DNA from: JAJXWB01 sp047971685
GTDB taxonomy: Bacteria > Pseudomonadota > Alphaproteobacteria > Rhizobiales > Beijerinckiaceae
Direction: 5' to 3'
DNA: 26,130 bases
Assembly: GCA_047971685.1 (NCBI GenBank)
Contig: JBKDZW010000129.1
Span: forward strand, 1-26,130
In this document: positions 14,861 to 21,992 of the stretch, piece after piece
How positions within the stretch are numbered: the stretch's first letter is position 1
Layout of the letters: every line of letters begins with the position of its first letter
Notes under the pieces: model-generated
Seen by the model: only the letters and a program-made list of their open reading frames with translations
What the model was told of the DNA's origin: nothing
Database searches by the model: none
Position numbers and translations under genes: made by a program

Positions 14861-14980
14861 TTGTGGTCCCGGCGGACACGTTATGGTCCCGACGGACACG
14901 TTATGGTCCCGACGGACACGTTATGGTCCCGACGGATAGGTTACGGTCTCGACGGACACGTTATGGTCCCGGCGGACACG
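14861..14980. repeat. Six tandem copies of a 20-bp repeat in a divergent regulatory region
   Basis: Six head-to-tail 20-bp units start at 14861, 14881, 14901, 14921, 14941 and 14961, with consensus TTATGGTCCCGACGGACACG. Units two and three are identical; the others differ at one to three positions. Degenerate partial units flank both sides (about 14854-14860 and 14981-14998). Each unit contains an imperfect dyad, GTCC and GGAC around four bases. The array fills the region between the divergent binding-protein and acyl-CoA synthetase genes. It has no spacers, so it is not a CRISPR array, and since 20 is not divisible by three it is not a normal protein repeat. Confidence 0.9.
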
Positions 14981-15075
14981 TGTGGCCTCGACGCAACGAT
15001 GCGCCTATTCTGGCGGATGAGACGGTTCGGCCAGCTTGATTGACGCTACTTTATTTCTGAGGCAACCTCAAATTC

Positions 15076-15098
15076 AAAAAAATGCGCCGCCCGGCGCA
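15076..15098 (-). terminator. Terminator-like hairpin in antisense orientation
   Basis: TGCGCC (15083-15088) pairs with GGCGCA (15093-15098) around GCCC. On the minus strand the stem is followed by seven T residues (15082-15076). It is a good intrinsic-terminator shape, but no minus-strand gene ends here. It would stop transcripts coming leftward out of the acyl-CoA synthetase gene, or be a chance structure in that gene's leader. Confidence 0.4.
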
Positions 15099-15118
15099 AA
15101 GCATGATCGGGAGGAAAC

Positions 15119-16639
15119 ATGTCATTCGCCTATTTCGACTGGATTGCCCATCATGCCGAAGTGCGCGGCGACCGGACTGCGGCGATCGATCTGGCGACCC
15201 AGCGCCGCTTCAGCTACGCGCAGTTCGACGAGCGCATCGACCGGCTGGCCACGCATCTGGCGAGCCTTGGCGTCGGCAAGGGCGAGCGTGTTGCGGTTCT
15301 TGCCGCAAACTCCACCGATATTCTCGAAACGCAATTCGCCTGCTTCCGGCTCGGCGCCATTTTCACGCCGCTCAACACGCGGCTGACGGTTCACGAACTC
15401 GCCTTCATCGTGTCGGACGCCGCGCCCGTCCTGCTGGCGCACGATGGCGATTTCGCCTCCATGGCCGATGATCTGAAGAAGCAATGCGGCGTGCCGCATC
15501 TTCTGGCCTACGGCGCCCCTTACGAAAAGGCCATCGCCGGCGCGCAACGTCTCGACCGGCACGCCGCTTGCGTCATGGAGGACGTGTGCACCATCATGTA
15601 CACGTCGGGCACCACGGGAAAACCGAAAGGCTCGCAAACCACGCATCTGATGAATTTCATCAATTGCGTCAATCTCGGCATTGGCGTGTTCATCTCGCAG
15701 AAGACGACGCATCTGTGCGTGCTGCCGCTGTTTCATACCGGCGGGCTCAATTGTTACGTCAATCCGATCTTTCACGCCGGCGGCTGCAACATCATCATGC
15801 GCGCCTTCGATCCCGGCGAGGCCCTGCGCATCATCGGCGACAAGGCGATCGGGCTCACGCATTTCTTCGGCGTGCCGGCGATCTATCAATTCATGGGCGC
15901 CCATCCCGCCTTCGCCAAGACGGATCTGTCGGGATTGCAGATCGCCGGCGTCGGCGGCGCCCCCATGCCGGTTCCGCTTCTCAAGATATGGGAGGAGCGC
16001 GGCTGCACACTGGTGCAGGGCTACGGCATGACCGAGACGAGCCCCGCCGTTCTCGTGCTCGACGCCGAAGACGCCGGCCGCAAGGCGGGCTCGGCCGGCC
16101 GGCCCATACTGCACGGCGAGCTCAAGATCGTCGACGGCGACGGCAAGCCCGTGAAAAAGGGCGAAATGGGCGAATTGTGGGTGAAAGGCCCCAATATCAC
16201 GCCCGGCTACTGGAACCGGCCGGAGGCGAACAAGACCTCCTTTACCGACGGCTGGCTGCACACGGGCGACGCCGCCCGCCAGGACGAGGACGGTTTCTAT
16301 TATATCGTCGACCGCACCAAGGACATGTATATTTCCGGCGGCGAAAACGTCTATCCAGCCGAGGTCGAGGACGCGCTCTACCAGATCCCGCAGATCGCCG
16401 AGGCCGCCATTATCGGCCAGCCCGACGACAGATGGGGCGAAACCGGCGTCGCCATTGTCGTGAAGAAGCCCGACGCCGAACTGACCGACGTTCAGGTGAT
16501 CGCCCATTGCCGCGAGCGCCTTGCACGCTTCAAGTGCCCGACGCGCGTGATCTTCATCGACGCCCTGCCGCGCAACGCGACCGGCAAGGTGCACAAGCCG
16601 ACCCTGCGCACGAGTTTCCTGGAAAAGACGAAAGACTGA
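15119..16639 (+). CDS. Acyl-CoA synthetase (AMP-forming, ANL superfamily)
   Basis: A 506-residue acid-CoA ligase that activates a carboxylic acid through an acyl-adenylate. The ANL core motifs are all present: the phosphate loop IMYTSGTTGKPKG at 159-171, GYGMTETSP, the ribose-binding aspartate in LHTGD, the hinge region YIVDRTKDMYISGGENVYPAEVE, and the C-terminal catalytic Lys490 in PRNATGKVHK. Length and motif style fit the medium/long-chain or aryl acid ligases (FadD/feruloyl-CoA ligase-like). GGGAGG a few bases before the ATG at 15119 sets the start. It is divergent from an orphan binding protein, suggesting uptake and activation of the same acid. The substrate could be a fatty acid or a cinnamic/benzoic-type acid; the sequence alone does not decide. 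Confidence 0.9.
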   Translation: MSFAYFDWIAHHAEVRGDRTAAIDLATQRRFSYAQFDERIDRLATHLASLGVGKGERVAVLAANSTDILETQFACFRLGAIFTPLNTRLTVHELAFIVSDAAPVLLAHDGDFASMADDLKKQCGVPHLLAYGAPYEKAIAGAQRLDRHAACVMEDVCTIMYTSGTTGKPKGSQTTHLMNFINCVNLGIGVFISQKTTHLCVLPLFHTGGLNCYVNPIFHAGGCNIIMRAFDPGEALRIIGDKAIGLTHFFGVPAIYQFMGAHPAFAKTDLSGLQIAGVGGAPMPVPLLKIWEERGCTLVQGYGMTETSPAVLVLDAEDAGRKAGSAGRPILHGELKIVDGDGKPVKKGEMGELWVKGPNITPGYWNRPEANKTSFTDGWLHTGDAARQDEDGFYYIVDRTKDMYISGGENVYPAEVEDALYQIPQIAEAAIIGQPDDRWGETGVAIVVKKPDAELTDVQVIAHCRERLARFKCPTRVIFIDALPRNATGKVHKPTLRTSFLEKTKD

Positions 16640-16653
16640 TCGATCGATTTATC

Positions 16654-16689
16654 GACCGGGCCGGCAGGCTGCGGCGGTCGGGACATTTT
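16654..16689 (+). terminator. Possible terminator after the acyl-CoA synthetase gene
   Basis: GACCG plus CCG on the left pair with CGG plus CGGTC on the right (16654-16679), with a two-base bulge and an eight-base loop. A TTTT run follows at 16686-16689. The gap is seven bases long, so this is a weak terminator at best. The rest of the 268-base gap up to maeB shows no gene or clear promoter. Confidence 0.3.
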
Positions 16690-16907
16690 ACGCCCCCCGC
16701 AAACCGCTCCGGCCTGCCGCGGCGCACAATCTGCTCTCGACCGCGTCGCGCCGAAGGGGCATTGTGGGCGAATTGTTTGCCCCGGTTTGCTGCGCTTGGC
16801 GCGTTCTGGCGCGTTCCGGCGCTCCCTCGGGGCTGGATGGAATATAAGTCGCAAGACGATAGCAGATTGCAGGGCGCGCAACGACGACGCTCTGGAGAGG
16901 AAGTTTC

Positions 16908-19223
16908 ATGACCTCGAAAATGTCCGACGACCTGCGCGCCGGCGCGCTGGTCTACCATCGCCTGCCCCGGCCCGGTAAACTCGAGATCAAGGCCACCAAG
17001 CCGCTCGGCAACCAGCGCGATCTGGCGCTGGCCTATTCGCCGGGCGTAGCGGTCGCCTGCGAGGCCATTGTCGAGGATCCCGGCCAGGCCGCCGAAATGA
17101 CGGCGCGGCAAAATCTGGTGGGCGTCATCAGCAACGGCACGGCCGTGCTGGGGCTGGGCGACATCGGCCCGCTCGCCTCCAAGCCCGTGATGGAGGGCAA
17201 GGCGGTCCTGTTCAAGAAATTTGCCGGCATCGACGTTTTCGACATAGAGATCGACGCGCACGACGTCGACCGCTGCGTCGAAGTGGTGGCGGCGCTGGAG
17301 CCGACCTTCGGCGGCATCAATCTGGAAGACATCAAAGGCCCGGATTGCTTCGAGATCGAAGCGCGCCTGCGCGAGCGCATGAAAATTCCTGTATTTCACG
17401 ACGATCAGCACGGAACCGCGATCATCGTCGGCGCGGCTGTCGTCAATGCGCTCGAACTGGCCGGAAAGAAGATCGATCAGGTCAAGATCGTCGCCTCCGG
17501 GGCCGGCGCGGCCGCGCTTGCCTGTCTCAATCTTCTGGTGTCGCTCGGCGCCAGGCGCGAGAATATTTTCGTCAGCGATCTCGAAGGCGTCGTCTACGAG
17601 GGGCGTGAAAAGCTGATGGACCGCTGGAAGGCGGTGTTCGCGCAGAAGACCGATGCGCGTACTCTTGGCGACGTGATCGGCGGCGCCGACGTCTTTCTCG
17701 GCCTGTCGGCAGCCGGCGTCCTGAAACCCGAAATGGTCAAGCGCATGGCGGCCAAGCCGCTTATTCTGGCGCTCGCCAATCCCACTCCCGAGATCATGCC
17801 GGAAGACGCGCTCGCCGCCCGCCCCGATGCAATGATCTGCACGGGACGCTCCGACTATCCCAATCAGGTCAACAATGTCCTGTGTTTCCCATATATTTTC
17901 CGCGGCGCGCTCGATGTGCGCGCGACCGCCATCAACGAGGAAATGAAGCTGGCCGCCGTGCGCGCGATTGCAGCGCTGGCGCGCGAGACCCCGTCCGACG
18001 TGGTGGCCCGCGCCTACGGGCAGGAGGCGCCGACCTTCGGCGCAAACTCGCTGATCCCCTCTCCTTTCGATCCACGCCTCATCCTGCGCATTGCGCCGGA
18101 AGTCGCGCGCACGGCCATGGCCAGCGGCATCGCCGCCAAACCCATCGTCGACTTCAAGGGCTACGAGGAGCAGCTCTCGCGCTTCGTATTCCGCTCCGGC
18201 CTCATCATGAAGCCGATCGTCGAGAAAGCGCGCTCGTTTCCAAAGCGCGTCATGTTCTGCGACGGCGAAGACGAGCGCGTGCTTCGCGCAACCCAGGTCA
18301 TACTGGAAGACGGGATCGGCGTGCCGATCCTGATAGGCCGTCCCGCGCAGGTTGCGCGCCGTATCGAGCGTTTCGGTCTGGCGATCAAACCGGGGCGCGA
18401 TTTCGAGCTGATCGATCCGCAGGACGACCCGCGCTACCGCGATTATGTCGCAACCTATCTCGACGTCGCCGGACGCAAGGGCATCACGCCGGACGCCGCC
18501 CGCTCGCTCGTGCGCACGAATACGACCGTCATCGGCGCGCTGGCGCTGCGGCGCGGCGATTGCGAAGCGATGATCTGCGGACTGGAAGGGCGCTTTCCTT
18601 CGCGCCTGCGCTATATCAAGGATATTGTGGGGCTTGCGCCCGGCGCGCATGATTTTTCCGCGCTCAGCCTGCTCATTGCCTCGCGCGGCGCGCTGTTTAT
18701 CGCCGATACGCATGTGCGGCTCAATCCATCGGCGGCGGAAATCGCCGACATGGCCATTCTGTGCGCCGAGCACGTCCGGCGTTTCGGCATGCAGCCCAAG
18801 ATCGCTTTGGTCAGCGATTCCGATTTCGGCGGCTCCGATTCCCCCTCGGCCATCAAGATGCGCACGGCGCTCGATCTCGTTCTGGCGCGCGCGCCGAAAC
18901 TCGAGATCGACGGCGAAATGCAGGCAGATACCGCGCTGTCGCAGACGATCCGCAATTTCGTCATGCCGCATTCGCGCCTGAAGGGCGAAGCCAATCTTCT
19001 CATCATGCCCAATCTGGATTCCGCGAATATCGCCTTCCAGACCGTCAAGGTCGCCGCCGACGCCCTGCCCGTGGGGCCGATCCTGGTCGGCGCCGCGCGG
19101 CCGGCGCATGTGCTGACCCCCAGCGTCACCGCGCGCGGCATCGTCAATATGACGGCGATTGCGGTTGCGGAAGCGCTGGCGATCGAGGAAAGCGAGGGGA
19201 ACGAAACGACCGTCTGGCGTTAA
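16908..19223 (+). CDS. maeB: NADP-dependent malic enzyme with C-terminal phosphotransacetylase-like domain
   Basis: A 771-residue MaeB-type enzyme that oxidatively decarboxylates malate to pyruvate. The malic N-domain holds catalytic Tyr43 (LAYSPGVA) and Lys98 (MEGKAVLFKKFA). Metal ligands lie in NLEDIKGPDCF (Glu140, Asp141) and VFHDDQHGT (about 162-170). The nucleotide fold starts near VASGAGAAALACL. From about residue 425 to the end lies the phosphotransacetylase-like domain (RVMFCDGEDERVLRATQVILEDG, NLLIMPNLDSANIAFQTVK), which in MaeB proteins senses acetyl-CoA rather than catalysing. GGAGAGGAAG just before the ATG at 16908 supports the start. It ends in TAA that overlaps the stop of the convergent SDR gene by four bases. 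It stands alone on its strand. Confidence 0.96.
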   Translation: MTSKMSDDLRAGALVYHRLPRPGKLEIKATKPLGNQRDLALAYSPGVAVACEAIVEDPGQAAEMTARQNLVGVISNGTAVLGLGDIGPLASKPVMEGKAVLFKKFAGIDVFDIEIDAHDVDRCVEVVAALEPTFGGINLEDIKGPDCFEIEARLRERMKIPVFHDDQHGTAIIVGAAVVNALELAGKKIDQVKIVASGAGAAALACLNLLVSLGARRENIFVSDLEGVVYEGREKLMDRWKAVFAQKTDARTLGDVIGGADVFLGLSAAGVLKPEMVKRMAAKPLILALANPTPEIMPEDALAARPDAMICTGRSDYPNQVNNVLCFPYIFRGALDVRATAINEEMKLAAVRAIAALARETPSDVVARAYGQEAPTFGANSLIPSPFDPRLILRIAPEVARTAMASGIAAKPIVDFKGYEEQLSRFVFRSGLIMKPIVEKARSFPKRVMFCDGEDERVLRATQVILEDGIGVPILIGRPAQVARRIERFGLAIKPGRDFELIDPQDDPRYRDYVATYLDVAGRKGITPDAARSLVRTNTTVIGALALRRGDCEAMICGLEGRFPSRLRYIKDIVGLAPGAHDFSALSLLIASRGALFIADTHVRLNPSAAEIADMAILCAEHVRRFGMQPKIALVSDSDFGGSDSPSAIKMRTALDLVLARAPKLEIDGEMQADTALSQTIRNFVMPHSRLKGEANLLIMPNLDSANIAFQTVKVAADALPVGPILVGAARPAHVLTPSVTARGIVNMTAIAVAEALAIEESEGNETTVWR

Positions 19224-20095
19224 GTCCCGTCCGTCAGCCCGTCGTTTTGCAAAGCCGCCAGCCCCTCGCGAAAAGAGGGATAGGCGAGCTTCACGCCGAG
19301 GTCTTCGCGCAACCTGCGGTTGGAGACCCGCTTGTTGGTCGCCCAGAAACTCGCCGCCATCGGCGAAAGCGCCGCCTGCGCGAAGGGAATTTCCGGCGGC
19401 GGCGCGACGCCGATGAGTTTGGCCGCCCATGCCGTCACATCCTGCGGCGGCGCCGGCTCATCGTCGCAGACATTGATGACGCCGCCGGGATGGTTCGCAA
19501 CCAGACAGGCTGCGATCGTGCGGGCGATGTCTGCGACATGAATGCGATTGAACACCTGGCCCGGCTTGACGATGCGCTGCGCGGCGCCCGCGCGCAGACT
19601 GGCGATGGCGTTTCGGCCCGGACCGTAAATGCCGGCAAGGCGCAGCACGAAAACGCGACGGTCGGGCGTGGCCAGTTCCAGCCATTCCCGCTCGGCTTTT
19701 TCGCGCGCCATGCTGCGCGAAACGGCGGGATCGGGCGGCGTCGTCTCGTCGACCCAGCCGCCGCCGGCGTCGCCGTAGACGCCAAGCGTGGAGAGATAGA
19801 CGATACGGCGGATGCCGGCCGTGCGAATCATAGAGCCGAAGCGGCGCAAGGCCGGATCGCCGGAGCCGGGCGGAATGGAGGCGATCAACGCATCGCTGCG
19901 CGCAAGCGCGCCTTCGATGCGCGGATCGACGAATGTTTCGCCGAATTCCATGATATCGACGCTGCGCATGTTCGCCGCTGCGCGCCGCGCCTTGTCGCTT
20001 GCGCGCATCGTGCCGACGACCTCGTCCCAGTCGCCGCGATTGGCGGCAAGATATGCGGCGGCGCAATAGCCGACGCCGAATATGAAAAGTCTCAT
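19220..20095 (-). CDS. SDR family NAD(P)-binding protein, YeeZ-like
   Basis: A 291-residue atypical short-chain dehydrogenase/epimerase-like protein. It begins MRLFIFGVGYCAAAYLA, an NAD(P)-binding glycine-rich turn. It has RRIVYLSTLGVYGDAGGGWVDETTPPDP, FVLRLAGIYGPGRNAI, NRIHVADIARTI and INVCDDEPAPPQDV, a pattern shared with E. coli YeeZ and related sugar-nucleotide-epimerase relatives. The usual Tyr-x3-Lys pair is not obvious after YLSTLGVYG (SMAREKAEREW follows), so catalytic activity is uncertain. The ATG at 20095 overlaps the queG stop in an ATGA, so it is translated with queG. Its stop TAA shares the palindromic TTAA with the maeB stop on the other strand. No specific function is known. 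Confidence 0.8.
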   Translation of the reverse strand: MRLFIFGVGYCAAAYLAANRGDWDEVVGTMRASDKARRAAANMRSVDIMEFGETFVDPRIEGALARSDALIASIPPGSGDPALRRFGSMIRTAGIRRIVYLSTLGVYGDAGGGWVDETTPPDPAVSRSMAREKAEREWLELATPDRRVFVLRLAGIYGPGRNAIASLRAGAAQRIVKPGQVFNRIHVADIARTIAACLVANHPGGVINVCDDEPAPPQDVTAWAAKLIGVAPPPEIPFAQAALSPMAASFWATNKRVSNRRLREDLGVKLAYPSFREGLAALQNDGLTDGT

Positions 20096-21225
20096 GCGTC
20101 CACGCCAGGCGCCGTTTGCAGCGCGCGCTCCCATTCTTCACGCGCCGTCGCGTCGGTTTCGTTTGAAAGATGGCCTTCGGCAAGCGCTGCAAGCGCACGC
20201 GGGTCGATCCGCGACAAGGCCCAGACGGCGGCGGCGCGGACGAGCGCCGAACCATGACGCAGACGCGCCGCGATCGAAGGCGCAAGGCTGGTTTCGCCAG
20301 AATTGCCGGAGGCGATCAGGACATTGCGCAGAAAACGGACATGACCGATGCGCTTGACCGGATTGGCGGAAAAGAAAGTCCGAAATTCCGGTTCGTCCAT
20401 TTCGAGAAAACGCCGCAGCGACGGGCTCGCAAATTCTTCGCGCGCGACCAGTTTCGTTTCACGGGCGGCAACCGCAAACTTGTTCCAGGGGCACACGGCC
20501 AGACAATCGTCGCAGCCGTAGATGCGATTGCCGATATTTGCCCTCAATTCAACGGGTATCGAGCCGGCGTGCTCGATCGTGAGATAGGAAATGCAGCGGC
20601 GCGCGTCGAGCCTGTAAGGCGCGACGATCGCTTGTGTCGGGCAGGCCTGAATGCAGGCCGTGCAGACGCCGCAATGATCGCTTTCCGGCTCGTCGGCCGC
20701 CAGGTCGAGCGTGGTGAATATGGAGCCCAGAAACAGCCAGGAGCCATAGCGGCGCGACACCAGATTGGTGTGTTTGCCCTGCCAGCCAAGCCCGGCAATG
20801 GCTGCAAGCGGCTTTTCCATGACGGGCGCGGTGTCGACAAAAACCTTTACGTCGCCGCCGGCGCGCGCAACCAGTTTAGAGGCGAGCAGTTTGAGCTTGC
20901 CTTTGACGATGTCGTGATAATCGCGATTGCGCGCATAGACGGAAATGTTTGCACGGTCGCGCATGGCGAGCGTTTCGAGAGGATCGCCTTGCGGACCGTA
21001 ATTCATCGCCAAAAAAAGAATGGAGCGAACTTCCGGCCAGAGAGCCCTGGGATCGGTCCGGCGGGAAAAAGTCTCGCGCATCCAGCCCATATCGCCTTCG
21101 CAGCCCGCAGCCAGCCAGGCGGCGAGCTTTTCGTGCAGATGCGGGGCATCGGCTGCGCGCATTATGCGGCAATCGTCGAAGCCGAGTTCGCGCGCTTCCC
21201 CGGCAATGGCGGCGACAAGCGTCAT
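20092..21225 (-). CDS. queG: Epoxyqueuosine reductase QueG
   Basis: QueG reduces epoxyqueuosine in tRNA to queuosine using cobalamin and two [4Fe-4S] clusters. The 377-residue protein has the proposed catalytic Asp131 in VFVDTAPVMEKPLA. Eight cluster cysteines are Cys185, Cys188, Cys191, Cys195, Cys211, Cys238, Cys241 and Cys245 (CGVCTACIQACPTQAI, RRCISYLTIE, CDDCLAVCPWNKF). A C-terminal HEAT-like helical part follows (about 310-370). It lies in a leftward operon with a GST gene 49 bases upstream and the SDR gene overlapping its stop. The other queuosine gene in the window, queC, is about 16 kb away, so the pathway is dispersed. Confidence 0.95.
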   Translation of the reverse strand: MTLVAAIAGEARELGFDDCRIMRAADAPHLHEKLAAWLAAGCEGDMGWMRETFSRRTDPRALWPEVRSILFLAMNYGPQGDPLETLAMRDRANISVYARNRDYHDIVKGKLKLLASKLVARAGGDVKVFVDTAPVMEKPLAAIAGLGWQGKHTNLVSRRYGSWLFLGSIFTTLDLAADEPESDHCGVCTACIQACPTQAIVAPYRLDARRCISYLTIEHAGSIPVELRANIGNRIYGCDDCLAVCPWNKFAVAARETKLVAREEFASPSLRRFLEMDEPEFRTFFSANPVKRIGHVRFLRNVLIASGNSGETSLAPSIAARLRHGSALVRAAAVWALSRIDPRALAALAEGHLSNETDATAREEWERALQTAPGVDA

Positions 21226-21274
21226 GCGGGCACGATGGCCCCGACCGCCCGCTTATTGCAAGCGCGCCGTAAAA

Positions 21275-21967
21275 TCAGAAATCGAGATCCGCATAGATAG
21301 CGCTCGGCGTCATGCCGATCACGCGGTCGCCGAGCAACGCCCGGAACGAGGGACGCGACTTGATTTTCTGGTACCAGGCCTTGGCGTATTCGTCGTCGTC
21401 CCAGGGCACGTCGCCGAGATAATCGGCGACCGAAAGATGCGCGGCCGCCGCCAGATCGGCATAGGTCATGTGCGACCCGGCAAGCCAGTTCCGTTCGGAC
21501 ACGAGAAAACCGATATAGGCCAGGTGGTGCCGGATGTTGGCGCGCGCAGCGCGCACCAGCGTCATGTCCGGCGCGCCGCCGCCGGCGCCGGGCGGCATGA
21601 AGCGTTTGTAGATTTTCTGCGTGACCAGCCAGTCGGTCGCTTCCGCGAACATTTTCTGATTGAACCAGTCCATGAGCCGGCGCGTCTCGACGCGGCTGGC
21701 GATATCGCCGGGCATGAGCCGCGTGTGCGGCGCGCGCGGTCCATAGGCCTCGTCGAGCCATTCGGCGAAGGGGCCGGCGCCGGGCACGACCAGACCGCCC
21801 TCGTCGACCAGAACAGGCGTGCGGCCCGCAGGGTCGATCAGGAGAAAATCCGGCCGCCTTTCATGCACTTTCTCCTCGAACAGATCGGCCTCTATTCCGT
21901 ATTCGGCAAGCGCCAGACGGACGAAACGCGAGTGCGGACAAAGCGGGTGGTGAAAGAGCAGCGGCAT
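21275..21967 (-). CDS. Glutathione S-transferase family protein
   Basis: A 230-residue protein with a thioredoxin-like N-terminal domain (MPLLFHHPLCPHSRFVRLALAEYGIEADLFEEKVHERRPDFLLIDPAGRTPVLVDEGGLVVPGAGPFAEWLDEAYG) and an all-helical C-terminal domain, the standard GST plan. The CPHS sequence near the N-terminus and the cis-proline in GRTPVLV are where glutathione would bind. The ATG at 21967 follows GAAAGGG closely and is the only good start. It begins a leftward operon GST-queG-SDR, an association I have seen in other alphaproteobacteria. The substrate is unknown, and there is no reason to call it maleylpyruvate isomerase despite the dioxygenase elsewhere in the window. Confidence 0.88.
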   Translation of the reverse strand: MPLLFHHPLCPHSRFVRLALAEYGIEADLFEEKVHERRPDFLLIDPAGRTPVLVDEGGLVVPGAGPFAEWLDEAYGPRAPHTRLMPGDIASRVETRRLMDWFNQKMFAEATDWLVTQKIYKRFMPPGAGGGAPDMTLVRAARANIRHHLAYIGFLVSERNWLAGSHMTYADLAAAAHLSVADYLGDVPWDDDEYAKAWYQKIKSRPSFRALLGDRVIGMTPSAIYADLDF

Positions 21968-21992
21968 CGCCCTTTCAATGCATTGGGCAGGG

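Noticed and set aside
14861..14980. CRISPR array
   Set aside because: Units are contiguous with no spacers, and no cas genes are present.
14718..15043. Plus-strand open frames across the 20-bp array giving peptide repeats such as RYGPDGHVMVPTDTLWSR
   Set aside because: The 20-bp period rotates through all frames, so two or more frames are open at once; there is no ribosome binding site or family. The protein repeats are by-products of the DNA repeat.
16554..19430. A 958-codon minus-strand open frame opposite maeB
   Set aside because: It is a GC-driven shadow of maeB, which has full motifs and a ribosome binding site; the antisense product is low-complexity and matches no family I recognise.
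21275..21967. Maleylpyruvate isomerase function for the GST, linking it to the dioxygenase
   Set aside because: The gene is 20 kb away in an operon with queG and shows no zeta-class signature that I can identify.
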